Below are positions 18,204 through 26,911 of a stretch of DNA of 64,000 nt, one piece after another. The translations under genes were made by a program, and so were the position numbers. The DNA comes from Gp6-AA40 sp035649395 (GTDB lineage: Bacteria > Acidobacteriota > Vicinamibacteria > Vicinamibacterales > UBA2999): the NCBI GenBank assembly GCA_035649395.1, contig DASRJR010000215.1, positions 3,140-67,139 of the forward strand, written 5' to 3'. The first letter of the stretch is position 1; each line of letters starts with the position of its first letter. Below the pieces are notes generated by a model. It saw only the letters and a program-made list of their open reading frames with translations, made no database searches and was not told where the DNA came from.

Positions 18204-19196
18204 ATGAACAGCCCACGGTTCGACGTCACTGCGATCGGCAATGCCATTGTCGATGTCCTGGCCAGAGCGGACGATGCGTTGCTCGCTCGGCACAACCTTG
18301 CCAAGGGAGCGATGTCGCTCATCGATGGTGAAACCGCCGAACGGCTGTACAGCGTGATGGGGCCTGGCACAGAGAAGTCGGGTGGGTCGGCTGGCAATAC
18401 TGCTGCGGTCGTCGCCGGGCTCGGCGGTCGTGTCGCCTATATCGGCAAAGTGGCCGACGATCAGCTCGGCCAGGTGTTCACGCACGACATCAGAGCGATC
18501 GGAGTCACCTACGACACGCCACCGCTGAAGGGCGGCCTGCCGACGGCGCGCAGCTTGATCTTCGTGACGCCCGATGCGCAGCGGACGATGCAGACCTATC
18601 TCGGCGCGACGACACAGCTCGGGCCCGAAGACGTGAACATGGACTACATCACGTCGTCGAAGGTCGTCTATCTCGAGGGGTACCTCTGGGACCAGCCGCG
18701 CGCCAAGAAGGCGATGCGCGACGCGGCGATCAAGGCACAGCAGGCCGGCGTGAAGGTTTCGCTCACGCTCTCGGATGCATTCTGCGTGGCACGCTTTCGG
18801 GACGAATTCCTCGAGCTCGCCGAGAAGCACGTCGATATCCTGTTCGCGAACGAGAGCGAGATCCTCTCGCTGTACCAGGTGGATCGCTTCGACGACGCGT
18901 TGCAGCGCGTGCGGAAGCACTGCGAGATCGCGGCGTTGACCCGGAGCGAGAAGGGCTCCGTGATCGTGAACGGCGACGAGGTGCACATCATCGATGCCGA
19001 GAAAGGCGTCAAGGTCGTCGACACGACGGGAGCCGGCGATGCGTACGCGGGCGGCTTCCTGTACGGGTACACGCAGGGCTTGGACCTGGTGACGTGCGGC
19101 CGCCTCGGCGGCCTGATGGCGGCCGAGGTGATCAGCCACCTGGGCCCACGCCCCGAGGCCGATCTGAAGAAACTCGCGGCATCGGTGTTGGCGTGA
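18204..19196 (+). CDS. PfkB-family sugar/nucleoside kinase, adenosine-kinase-like
   Basis: 330 residues of ribokinase/PfkB fold. The N-terminal FDVTAIGNAIVDVLARADD and GGSAGNTAAVVAGLGGRVAYIGKVADDQLG resemble bacterial adenosine kinases; the C-terminal signature VVDTTGAGDAYAGGFLYGYTQG holds the catalytic Asp and anion hole. SD is AAAGGA before the ATG. Its place after mtnP favours a nucleoside (adenosine) over a sugar, but the substrate cannot be proven from sequence. Confidence 0.82.
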   Translation: MNSPRFDVTAIGNAIVDVLARADDALLARHNLAKGAMSLIDGETAERLYSVMGPGTEKSGGSAGNTAAVVAGLGGRVAYIGKVADDQLGQVFTHDIRAIGVTYDTPPLKGGLPTARSLIFVTPDAQRTMQTYLGATTQLGPEDVNMDYITSSKVVYLEGYLWDQPRAKKAMRDAAIKAQQAGVKVSLTLSDAFCVARFRDEFLELAEKHVDILFANESEILSLYQVDRFDDALQRVRKHCEIAALTRSEKGSVIVNGDEVHIIDAEKGVKVVDTTGAGDAYAGGFLYGYTQGLDLVTCGRLGGLMAAEVISHLGPRPEADLKKLAASVLA

Positions 19197-19201
19197 TGTG
19201 G

Positions 19202-19236
19202 GGTCCGGCTTCAGCCGGACCTGGCCTCAGCCGGAC
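19202..19236 (+). repeat. CTTNAG-centred palindrome (copy 4), convergent spacer
   Basis: GGTCCGGC, TTCA, GCCGGACC, followed by a partial second copy (CCTCAGCCGGACC). It fills the 41-bp gap between the convergent kinase and guaB genes and may serve as a bidirectional terminator, though no T tract follows. Confidence 0.7.
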
Positions 19237-19237
19237 C

Positions 19238-20719
19238 TTACCGATCGAACGATTCGCGGCGGCTCGATTCCGTGAGCCGGATCACGTAGCGTTCGGGGTT
19301 CTCCCGAAACATCTGTCTCAGCTCGGCGAGGCTGCCGGCCCCGCCGTAGCTGATCGCCGAGCACAGATGCTTCAGCATGTCGCGGAAGACGGGACGAACC
19401 GATCCGCGCGCCGGCACGCTAATCTCCATCCCTTCCGCTCCGAGGGCCTCGACGTCGGATGTTTCGGCGTCCTCGACGTCGAGTCGATCGACGATGGCTT
19501 GCAGCGATGCCATGCCGCGGAACACCTTGAACGGGACCTTGACGGTCTTATGGGACTCGGGGATCACGACCGGTTTCTGCACCGTGTCGCCCGGCGTTTC
19601 GAGCGTGCCTGCCAGCACGCTGCCGAGCATTACCGTGTCGCCGCCGAACAGCAGCGCCTGGGCGAGCGCGCCGTCGCGTTTGACCCCGCCGTCTGCAATC
19701 AGCGGCACGTCGCCGGCGGCGCCTCGACACTCGACCAGTGCTTCGACCTGCGGCACGCCGAAGTTCGTGTTGAGGCGCGTCGTGCACCCGCCGCCCGGAC
19801 CGATCCCGACCTTGATCCCGTTGACGCCGCGTTCGACGAGGAACCGCGCGCCCTCGGCGGTGGCGACGTTGCCGGCAATCAGCTCGGCGTCGCCGAACTG
19901 GCGCCGGAACGACTCGATGGCCCGGCCCATCACCGCGGAGTGGCCGTGCGCAATGTCGATGACGATGACGTCGGCGCCGACGCGCAGCAGCTCGGCGGCG
20001 CGCTCGAGGTAGTCACCTTTCGCGCCGATCGCAGCGCCGACGCGGAGACGGCCCTGATTGTCGCGCGTCGCAAACGGCAGACGCTTCTGTTGCAGCAGAT
20101 CCTTCGCCGTGATCAGGCCGGCAAGGTGGTCGTCGCGATCGACCAGCGGCAGTTTCTTGATCTTGTGCGTTCGCATCGCGGCTTCCGCCGCGGTGCTGTC
20201 GATCCCGCCTGGACTGACGATCAGGCGATCGCGCGCCGTCATCCGATCGGCGACGGTACCGCCGTTGCCGGCAAACCGAAGATCGCGCGTGGTCAGCAAC
20301 CCGACCACGCGGTGGCCCTCGTCGACGACCACCAGCGTGCCGACACCCGTCCGGCGCATGATTTCGATGGCTTCGGTCAGCGGCGCGCTCGGCCTGATGG
20401 TGTACGGATCGGGGATGACGCCGTGCTGTCGCCGTTTGACGCGCTCGACCTCACGGACCTGTGGCGCGATGTCCCCCGATCGGAAGCCGCGATCGATGAT
20501 GCCGATCCCGCCTTCCTCCGCGAACGCGATCGCCATGTCGGCGCGCGTCACGGTATCCATGTTGGCGGAGACAATCGGACGCCGCAACGTCAAGTGCTGG
20601 GACAGACGGCTCGACAGATCGATCGTGTTCGGATCGCGCCGTTCGATGACGCTGTACTGGGGCGTGAAAAGAAAATCGTCGAACGTGCACCCACGTACGA
20701 GTTGTTTCAGGTCGGACAC
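19238..20719 (-). CDS. guaB: IMP dehydrogenase family protein with unusual catalytic loop and flap
   Basis: 493 residues: a TIM barrel interrupted by two CBS domains (about residues 95-205, e.g. RTGVGTLVVVDEGHRVVGLLTTRDL and HKIKKLPLVDRDDHLAGLITAKDLL). Normal features include FDDFLFTPQYSVIERR, PIVSANMDTVT and LIADGGVKRDGALAQALLFGGDTVMLGS. The catalytic loop reads GIGPGGGCTTR instead of the usual GIGPGSICTTR (Cys kept, about residue 309). The mobile flap, normally containing SDRYFQ with the catalytic Arg-Tyr pair, reads IVDRLDVED, so Tyr is replaced by Leu. It could be a true but divergent IMPDH or a GMP-reductase-like relative (compare mycobacterial GuaB1). Confidence 0.8.
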   Translation of the reverse strand: MSDLKQLVRGCTFDDFLFTPQYSVIERRDPNTIDLSSRLSQHLTLRRPIVSANMDTVTRADMAIAFAEEGGIGIIDRGFRSGDIAPQVREVERVKRRQHGVIPDPYTIRPSAPLTEAIEIMRRTGVGTLVVVDEGHRVVGLLTTRDLRFAGNGGTVADRMTARDRLIVSPGGIDSTAAEAAMRTHKIKKLPLVDRDDHLAGLITAKDLLQQKRLPFATRDNQGRLRVGAAIGAKGDYLERAAELLRVGADVIVIDIAHGHSAVMGRAIESFRRQFGDAELIAGNVATAEGARFLVERGVNGIKVGIGPGGGCTTRLNTNFGVPQVEALVECRGAAGDVPLIADGGVKRDGALAQALLFGGDTVMLGSVLAGTLETPGDTVQKPVVIPESHKTVKVPFKVFRGMASLQAIVDRLDVEDAETSDVEALGAEGMEISVPARGSVRPVFRDMLKHLCSAISYGGAGSLAELRQMFRENPERYVIRLTESSRRESFDR

Positions 20720-20731
20720 GGATGAACGACA

Positions 20732-21811
20732 CTACTTCCCGAAGAGCGGCTTGTAATCGCGATTGTTCTCACAGAAGAACTCGTCGACGCGGTTGTATTC
20801 CGGCAGCAACGGAAACGTTCGCGTGATGAGCCACGGCCCCGCGAAGACGTTCGGATCCTCGATGACCGCTTCGTACTCCAGCGTGCCGAGATTCGGCCGG
20901 CGGATACGCTCGACGACGTGCAGGGACTCGGTGGTCTTGTAGCCGTTGATCTCGCTCTCCTTGAACCCGATCGAGTCGACGACCAGCGTGTCGCCTTCCC
21001 ATTTGCCGGTCGAGTGGCCCATCCAGAACGGATCGGGGTCGGACGGGTGAGGCGATCCGTCGAGTGGAATGGTCCGCGACAGGTGCAGGTACTCGTGCAG
21101 GATGATGAGGTATTTCGGCGACTGCACGAACTGGACGTAATACGGCACCATGAAGGTCTGCGGGACGCCGGGTGGGGTGCAGGTGGAATACAGCCCCGTG
21201 TCCTCCGGTCCGCGCACGACGCGATATTTCTCGGCGCCTGGTTTCAGCGTCGGTGTCCGCGGCAGCGAGCCGGGGGCAGCCGCTGGTGGAGGCGCGCCAC
21301 GCGCCGCTCCCTGACCGTATCCATAGACGCCGGTGAGATCGGGCTTGCCGTCCGCCGTTCGCGGCGTCGGCTGTTTTGAGATGTCCGCGGGCTCCGTTTC
21401 CCTGGTCGCGACAGCCTTCGTTCCGGCAACAGCGACGGTGACTGTCTTGGTCACGGTGCCGTTGGTTCCCGTCACAGTGAGCGTGTACGTCGTCGTCGCT
21501 TTCGGTGTGACCTTCAGTACGCCGCGCGGCGCCGCGCGGCCAACGGTCGGCGAGATCGTGGTCGACCGCGGGTTCTCGACCGCCCACGTCAGCGTGACCG
21601 ATTCGCCGGGCTTGATCGATGCGGGCTCCGCCTTGAAGTCCAGGATCCGGGCCGGCAACGTGCCGGCTTCTGTGTAACCACCGCGCAGTGGACCCTGCAC
21701 GCCGGCCGGCGGCTTTGCCGGCTGAACCTGTCCCGCGGCGACGGCCACCAGCGCGACAACGAAGCCGAGCACCGCGTGCGTACGGCGCCACGTGACGATC
21801 TGTGCTGACAT
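20732..21811 (-). CDS. Secreted protein with Ig-like domain and 'DGKPDL' domain
   Basis: 359 residues with a signal peptide (about residues 9-27) and SD GGAGGT 5 nt before the ATG. Residues about 55-130 form an Ig-like beta domain (FKAEPASIKPGESVTLTWAVENPRSTTISP...TTTYTLTVTGTNGTVTKTVTV). A C-terminal domain begins at TADGKPDLTGVYGYG, with LIILHEYLHLSRTIPLDG and KWEGDTLVVDSIGFKE. Domains with this DGKPDL start are common in acidobacterial genomes next to DUF6152 proteins, as here. Function unknown; carbohydrate or polymer binding is only a guess. Confidence 0.7.
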   Translation of the reverse strand: MSAQIVTWRRTHAVLGFVVALVAVAAGQVQPAKPPAGVQGPLRGGYTEAGTLPARILDFKAEPASIKPGESVTLTWAVENPRSTTISPTVGRAAPRGVLKVTPKATTTYTLTVTGTNGTVTKTVTVAVAGTKAVATRETEPADISKQPTPRTADGKPDLTGVYGYGQGAARGAPPPAAAPGSLPRTPTLKPGAEKYRVVRGPEDTGLYSTCTPPGVPQTFMVPYYVQFVQSPKYLIILHEYLHLSRTIPLDGSPHPSDPDPFWMGHSTGKWEGDTLVVDSIGFKESEINGYKTTESLHVVERIRRPNLGTLEYEAVIEDPNVFAGPWLITRTFPLLPEYNRVDEFFCENNRDYKPLFGK

Positions 21812-21822
21812 GGCGACCTCCG

Positions 21823-22191
21823 CTACGACCGAATCTTCCTGCCGTCAGGCAACTCGACGACGCCGGCGATCATCGACGGAGCGCCGCTCCTGGCAGCGCC
21901 GCCGGTCGCCGCGATGACGTCGCCGACCTTGACCGTGTTTCGCACCCATCCGTACGAGCGCAGGTGATTGAGGCTCATCAGCTCGATTTCCCACTCGGCG
22001 GTGCCTCCTTTGTCGTCCTTGACCTCGAGGAAGATGAACGCGTGCGGGTTGGTCCACTCGAACCGTTTGACGGTGCCTTTGACGGTGACCGGGTTGGCCA
22101 TGTCGTACATGGCGGTCGAGTGGTGTGCCTTGGCGATCCCGGCGCTAACCAGTACCCCGAGCCCGGCGGTCAGAAAGGTTCGGCGATCCAT
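21823..22191 (-). CDS. DUF6152-type exported protein
   Basis: 122 residues starting MDRRTFLTAGLGVLVSAGIAKAHHSTAMYDMANPVTVKGTVKRFEWTNPHAFIFLEV. The double-Arg start suggests Tat export and the His-His after the cleavage site is typical of this family. A small OB-like beta fold is likely. SD AGGAGG is 6 nt before the ATG. Only 11 bp separate it from the secreted gene downstream on the same strand, so the two form a pair. Role unknown. Confidence 0.72.
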   Translation of the reverse strand: MDRRTFLTAGLGVLVSAGIAKAHHSTAMYDMANPVTVKGTVKRFEWTNPHAFIFLEVKDDKGGTAEWEIELMSLNHLRSYGWVRNTVKVGDVIAATGGAARSGAPSMIAGVVELPDGRKIRS

Positions 22192-22278
22192 CGAAGGCCT
22201 CCTCGTTTGCGGCAGTGTACTGCACGCGGGGTGAACGAAGGAACACGGGGACAGCGGGACTCCGCCTTCCCCCGTTGG

Positions 22279-24663
22279 TCACCGTGTGGAAAGCGTCCCG
22301 GCGGCCGCGACATACACGGCCCCGGCCGTTACCAACGCGGTTGAGAAACCCCAGTTCATCGCGATGAAGACGGCGAGCGTGGCACCAATGACGGAGAACG
22401 CGCCGTTGAGCCCCCAGCCCCACGGGATGATCTCCGGCCGATGTGCCGCGAGCAGGCGCATGCCGCCCGGCAGCGGCATCCCCAGGAGGAAGCCGAGCGG
22501 AAGCAGGATCACCACGGCAGTGATGATGCGCAGCCAGAGCGGCCAGGGAATGGCGACGTCGATGAGCGCGGGAACGAGTGTCGGCGCCAGCAACGAGACC
22601 ACGGCGACCGCCAGCACTGCCCGCATCGTGATCGCCTTGACCCGCTCTGGTGTGACGTGACGGCTCATGAGCGCACCGAGCCCGGTGCCGAGCAGCAGTG
22701 AGAACAGCGTGACGGTCAGCGAGTAGACCGGGTGGCCGAGCAGCAGCACGAACTGCTGGAGCAGCGCGACCTCGAGCAGCATGAATCCCGCGCCCAGCGC
22801 GCCGAAGTAGGCGAGCCAGGCCGGCCATCCGGTCCCCGGCTGGCGGACGACGACGAGCAGCGGTCCGATGATGAAGAGCAGCACGAGCGCCGCTGAGATT
22901 CCGAAGAGCGTCAGCAGCGCGCTGAGCCCGTTTCCGAACAGCATCGAGCGACCGAACGCGACGTCGAACTGGTCGGCCAGACGCGTGGTGTGGAAGAAGA
23001 ACGGCCGGTCGTCGGTCGTCGGACGGATGTCGAGCGGATACCGCGCGACGAACTGCTCACGATCCGTGGCCAGAATGAGCTTTCGATAGTCGTCGGCACT
23101 GGTCCGTGTCCGCACCATCTCGATCGGGTCGGGCGTCGAAGCCTGCGGGTCGACGCCTGGTGCGTAGAGCACCGTGAATCCCAGCTCGCCGGCGCGCGTG
23201 ACGAGCATGGCTGATTGGGCGTCGGTGAACGGAGTCTTCTTCAAGAGAAACGTTGCCACCCGATCGAGCCGCACGATCGCGAGATGCCGCGCGGGGTCGA
23301 GTCCTCGCTCCGCGCAGGCGGCCTGCGCCAGCGACACCAGACGCAGGCCGTCGAAGACCCATCGCGTAATCGTCAGCACGCCACGATCGCTCAGGTGATC
23401 GAGGTATTCGCCGAATGCCTCGACGGTGTAGAGCGAGTTCTCGGTCAGCGTGTAGGCGCCCGCCGCGGTCGCGGCCCACGTGTCGACCAGTGACGCTTGA
23501 ATGACGTCGTACTTCATGACGCTGCGACGCACGAAGCTGCGGCCGTCGTCGACGTGAATCGTCACGTGCGGGTCGGTGTAGATGCCGCCGGAATAGTCGC
23601 GGAAGCGATCGAGCATCACGTCGCGAGCGATGATCGGGTTGATCTCGACGCCGTCGATATGCGTGGCCCCGAACACCAGCGCCGAGAGCAGATCGCGACC
23701 GCCGCCCGGCCCGATGACCAGAGCCGAAAACCCCTGAGGCTTCTCGACGAGGTAGTAGCCGATCGCCGTGAGCTCGTGCTTCATCGAGTTCGCGGCCGCC
23801 GCGTCGCTCGTGCCCTTCACGATCGGCGTGGACGCAGCCGAGTCGATGTCCATGAAGAGCGAATCGATCTTCGGCCCGGTATAGGCCGGGCTCAGCGACC
23901 AGTCGCCGTGCGCTCTGTCGTAGACCGCGACTCGGGAAAACGAATTCCACTTACTGAACAGCACGCGATCGCCCTGATGTCCCTTCGTGTCGGCAACGGC
24001 AAAGGGTGCACGCCCGGCCAGCTGTGCACACGACGGTACCGCCAGCATGCCGACCGCGCCGAGTCCGACGCCGACACGAGCGGGGCTGGGGGCAAAGCAC
24101 AATGCGGCCACCATGGCGAGACCTGCCGCGGTCATCACCACGCCTGGCGCGCCCAGAACATTGAGCAAAGGGATCAGCAGGAGGCATCCGGTGGCCGCCC
24201 CAAGGAGATCGGCTGCGTAGAGCAGGTTGATGCGGCTCGACAGTCGCGCGAACGACAACGAGACGACCGCGCCCCCGGTCAGAAAGGGAAGGGCTGAAAG
24301 TCCGTAAATCGCAAGCATGAGGAAAAGGTTTTCCGGTGAGTAGTCCAGCCCGACACGAATACGGACGAGGAAAGCCAGCGCCACGAGCGTCGCCGCCCCG
24401 TGCAGCAGTGCTGAGGCGGCGAGCAGTGTCGGTGTACCGATCCCGGCCAGTCGATCTCGCAGCACGAACACGAGCACACCGCTCGCGCTCAGGCCGAACA
24501 GCGCGATCGAAATCGCGAGGAAAGCGAAGTGGTAGTACATCGTCACCGAGAAGATCCGCGTCAGCGCAAGCTCTGTCATCAACAGCGCCGCAGACACGCA
24601 TGCGATTCCGACGACCGCCGGTCGATTGACACCGGCCGTGTCGGTCACTAACCGTTTTGTCAT
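22279..24663 (-). CDS. Membrane protein with spermidine-synthase-like (aminopropyltransferase) domain
   Basis: About 794 residues from the ATG at 24663, which has CGGAG just before it; a frame extends 11 codons further upstream. Seven or so N-terminal helices (TELALTRIFSVTMYYHFAFLAISIALFGLSASG...) lead to a soluble Rossmann methyltransferase-like domain (ALVIGPGGGRDLLSALVFGATHIDGVEINPIIARDV, HVDDGRSFVRRS, DVIQASLVDTWAATAAGAYTLTENSLYT), followed by six or more helices. The Rossmann domain is the polyamine-synthase fold, but the usual gate-keeping residues cannot be judged by eye. Such fused membrane forms are widespread and mostly uncharacterised. Confidence 0.8.
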   Translation of the reverse strand: MTKRLVTDTAGVNRPAVVGIACVSAALLMTELALTRIFSVTMYYHFAFLAISIALFGLSASGVLVFVLRDRLAGIGTPTLLAASALLHGAATLVALAFLVRIRVGLDYSPENLFLMLAIYGLSALPFLTGGAVVSLSFARLSSRINLLYAADLLGAATGCLLLIPLLNVLGAPGVVMTAAGLAMVAALCFAPSPARVGVGLGAVGMLAVPSCAQLAGRAPFAVADTKGHQGDRVLFSKWNSFSRVAVYDRAHGDWSLSPAYTGPKIDSLFMDIDSAASTPIVKGTSDAAAANSMKHELTAIGYYLVEKPQGFSALVIGPGGGRDLLSALVFGATHIDGVEINPIIARDVMLDRFRDYSGGIYTDPHVTIHVDDGRSFVRRSVMKYDVIQASLVDTWAATAAGAYTLTENSLYTVEAFGEYLDHLSDRGVLTITRWVFDGLRLVSLAQAACAERGLDPARHLAIVRLDRVATFLLKKTPFTDAQSAMLVTRAGELGFTVLYAPGVDPQASTPDPIEMVRTRTSADDYRKLILATDREQFVARYPLDIRPTTDDRPFFFHTTRLADQFDVAFGRSMLFGNGLSALLTLFGISAALVLLFIIGPLLVVVRQPGTGWPAWLAYFGALGAGFMLLEVALLQQFVLLLGHPVYSLTVTLFSLLLGTGLGALMSRHVTPERVKAITMRAVLAVAVVSLLAPTLVPALIDVAIPWPLWLRIITAVVILLPLGFLLGMPLPGGMRLLAAHRPEIIPWGWGLNGAFSVIGATLAVFIAMNWGFSTALVTAGAVYVAAAGTLSTR

Positions 24664-24770
24664 CGCTCCGAGTCTACATGCAGCGCCGGCAGACACCGGA
24701 GTCGCGCCGCACTCCGCAATTTACTTAACGTTTTCATGTTTGCGATCGCGTTTCCCACTTCGGTCCGCAC

Positions 24771-24786
24771 AGGCACACGCTTTGCA
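24771..24786 (+). promoter_or_regulatory. Sigma54 (-24/-12) type promoter
   Basis: GGCAC-N5-TTGCA, with exactly 10 nt between the invariant GG and GC. Compared with the consensus TGGCAC-N5-TTGCA only the first T differs (A here). It lies 43-58 nt upstream of the GTG start of the VWFA protein, a suitable distance for a transcript start near 24797. Confidence 0.6.
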
Positions 24787-24828
24787 CAAACTGGCATCAG
24801 CCCGGATGAAGAGGGGCGGGGGGTTGTC

Positions 24829-25875
24829 GTGAGGCGATCGATTCTGCTGATTGCGTGTGCTCTTGTTGCCATCGATGCGCGTGCGCAGGTTGCCACGCGC
24901 GCCGACCAGCAGGTGCCGCAGGTCAGCACCGTCGCCGCGAGCACGACCACCGATCACGAGCAGCCGGCCACGACACGTCGTGGCGCTGACACCGCGACAT
25001 TTCGGAGCAACGTCGATCTCGTGGCGCTGAACGTCGTCGTCACCGACGCCGACCAGAAGTACGTCGCCGGGCTCAACCCATCCGACTTCGCGGTGTTCGA
25101 GGATGGCATCCAACAGGACGTCTCGTTCTTCGGCGCCTCGGAAGTGCCGCTCGACCTTGCGATTCTGCTCGATACGTCTGCGAGCATGACGGGAAAGATG
25201 CAGCTCGTGCAGCGGGCCGCCGTCGGCTTCCTGTCGACGCTGCGGCAGGGCGACCGCGCGCTGATCGTCGACATCAAGGATGCGACGAAGGTGTTGTATC
25301 CGCTTGGCGACGATTTCGACGCCGCGCGCGCCGCAATCATGAGCACGGTGCCCAAAGGTGGAACCGCCCTCTATAACGGTGCCTACCTGACGCTGAAGGA
25401 GCTCGCCAAGCAGCGCCGCGACGTCGCCGAGGTGCGTCGTCAGGCGATCGTCGTGCTCTCGGATGGGGACGACACCGCCAGCCTCATCTCCTACGACGAC
25501 CTGATGGACGTGGCCAAGCAGTCGGGCATTGGCATCTACACGATCATGCTGCGATCGAAATACCTGGTGACGCAGGCCGCGCAGCGCGGGCACAGCTACT
25601 TCTCGCAGTCGGAGTTCGGGATGAAGGCGCTCTCGCAGGAAACAGGGGCGAGGTCGTTCTTCCCGGCAGATGTCACCGAGCTCCCATCGGTCTACTCTGC
25701 AATCGCTCAGGAGCTCGCGACGCAGTACGCGCTTGGGTACTCGTCGAAGAACCCGAAGGCCGACGGCGCCTATCGTCGCGTGATCGTCCGCGTCACGGAT
25801 CGGCCCGGCATCAGAACCCGGACGCGCGCCGGGTATCTGGCGGCCAGAATGAGCCGCATGGCCGGCACCAACTAG
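24829..25875 (+). CDS. Secreted VWFA-related domain protein (acidobacterial type)
   Basis: 348 residues from GTG at 24829, which has a strong purine-rich SD (GAGGGGCGGGGGG); the frame is open from 24736, but that start overlaps the promoter. A signal peptide (VRRSILLIACALVAIDARA) precedes a linker, then FRSNVDLVALNVVVTDADQKYVAGLNPSDFAVFEDGIQQDV, the typical entry to VWFA-related domains abundant in Acidobacteria. The MIDAS metal motif is present as DTSASMTGKM, with a second Asp in LSDGDDTASL. The protein probably mediates cation-dependent binding in the periplasm or outside the cell. Confidence 0.85.
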   Translation: MRRSILLIACALVAIDARAQVATRADQQVPQVSTVAASTTTDHEQPATTRRGADTATFRSNVDLVALNVVVTDADQKYVAGLNPSDFAVFEDGIQQDVSFFGASEVPLDLAILLDTSASMTGKMQLVQRAAVGFLSTLRQGDRALIVDIKDATKVLYPLGDDFDAARAAIMSTVPKGGTALYNGAYLTLKELAKQRRDVAEVRRQAIVVLSDGDDTASLISYDDLMDVAKQSGIGIYTIMLRSKYLVTQAAQRGHSYFSQSEFGMKALSQETGARSFFPADVTELPSVYSAIAQELATQYALGYSSKNPKADGAYRRVIVRVTDRPGIRTRTRAGYLAARMSRMAGTN

Positions 25876-25901
25876 ACTCTCCACGAATAGAATCTGGCGG
25901 G

Positions 25902-26387
25902 ATGCTCCTGGCAATCCCGCTTCTGGCACTCTTGTGGCTCGCCGCGATTGTCGCGGCGCCGCTGCTCCCGCCACTGGTGTCGGCGGTCGTCTATGCCGCT
26001 GGATCTCTCGTCTGTCATCAAATCCCTGAGCGGTCGTTCCATCTTGGTGGATCTCAGCTCGCGGTCTGCGCACGCTGTGTCGGCATCTATGCTGGTGCAG
26101 CCGGTGGAGCGGTGGCTGCACTGGCGCTGCGCCTTCCGATACATGCGCCGACGCGAACGGTGAGGTGGATACGCCCGATCCTCGCGGTCGCTGTGCTGCC
26201 AACGGTGGTGACGGTCGTGCTCGAAATGCTCGGCCTGTGGTTCCCGACGAACGAGCTGCGCGCCCTCGCCGGCGTACCGTTTGGCGTGGCGATCGCGTTC
26301 GTGGTCACCGCGTTCGCTAAGGTACACTACGACTCATGCGCGCCACGACGGCGGACCGCGCCCAGCCCGCCACCACCACCTATCTGA
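25902..26387 (+). CDS. DUF2085-type membrane protein
   Basis: 161 residues with four likely helices and the family signature VCHQIPERSFHLGGSQLAVCARCVGIYAG, which contains conserved Cys and His residues that may bind a metal or form disulfides. The C-terminus is a Pro-rich tail (APRRRTAPSPPPPPI) that overlaps the next gene by 52 bp. Because of that overlap the tail may be a non-conserved extension. Function unknown. Confidence 0.8.
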   Translation: MLLAIPLLALLWLAAIVAAPLLPPLVSAVVYAAGSLVCHQIPERSFHLGGSQLAVCARCVGIYAGAAGGAVAALALRLPIHAPTRTVRWIRPILAVAVLPTVVTVVLEMLGLWFPTNELRALAGVPFGVAIAFVVTAFAKVHYDSCAPRRRTAPSPPPPPI

Positions 26388-26731
26388 TCTGCGCCGCGGC
26401 GTGGATCGTTCCAGGCCTTGGCCATATCTGGCTCGGCCGGCGGCAGAAGGGCATCACGTTCCTGATCGCGCTCACCGCGATGTTCGTCTTCGGACTGTGG
26501 CTGGAAGGACGGCTGTTTCCATTTCAACCATCCGAACCGCTCGTCGCTCTCGCGTTCGTGGCAGACCTCGGCATCGGACTGCCGTACTTCATTGCGAAGA
26601 GCATCGGCGCCGGTGCGGGTCGTGTCGTCGCCATCACGTATGAGTACGGCAACGCGTTCGTAATCGTTGCGGGCCTGCTCAACATGCTGGTCGTGCTCGA
26701 CGCGTTCGACATCGCGAAAGGACGGAAATGA
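26336..26731 (+). CDS. DUF6677-like membrane protein
   Basis: 131 residues, with three or four hydrophobic segments: AAAWIVPGLGHIWLGRRQKGITFLIALTAMFVFGLWL, ALAFVADLGIGLPYFIAKSIG and YGNAFVIVAGLLNMLVVLDAFDIAKGRK. The PGLGHIWLGRRQKG segment resembles short TM2-like domains. It overlaps the preceding gene by 52 bp and the following 57-residue ORF by ATGA, forming a compact cluster of small membrane proteins. Function unknown. Confidence 0.78.
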   Translation: MRATTADRAQPATTTYLICAAAWIVPGLGHIWLGRRQKGITFLIALTAMFVFGLWLEGRLFPFQPSEPLVALAFVADLGIGLPYFIAKSIGAGAGRVVAITYEYGNAFVIVAGLLNMLVVLDAFDIAKGRK

Positions 26732-26901
26732 CCAGCCATCTTGGTCTGATGGTCGTTTTCGCGCTGTTCGTGTCGACCGTGTTTGCGACGCTGATGCGCG
26801 ACGAGCCCAGGGAGCAGCTGATGTTCGGCGCGCGCATGTTCGCCGGCTTCGTCGGCGCCGGTGTGGCGATCGGCTGGTTGCTCTATCCACTGCCGTTCTG
26901 A
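26728..26901 (+). CDS. 57-residue membrane protein
   Basis: Short frame MTSHLGLMVVFALFVSTVFATLMRDEPREQLMFGARMFAGFVGAGVAIGWLLYPLPF. Two hydrophobic segments (about 5-22 and 36-54) are separated by a charged loop (MRDEPREQ). Its ATG overlaps the preceding stop (ATGA) and it ends 11 bp before the next start, which supports it as a real translated member of the operon. It usually accompanies the preceding membrane protein only by inference from this layout. Confidence 0.7.
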   Translation: MTSHLGLMVVFALFVSTVFATLMRDEPREQLMFGARMFAGFVGAGVAIGWLLYPLPF

Positions 26902-26911
26902 TCGCGGTGTC

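Noticed and set aside
19094..20725. 543-codon plus-strand frame opposite guaB
   Set aside because: Composition is Arg/Asp/His-rich with no motif; it lies wholly antisense to a clear IMPDH and results from GC-rich third positions.
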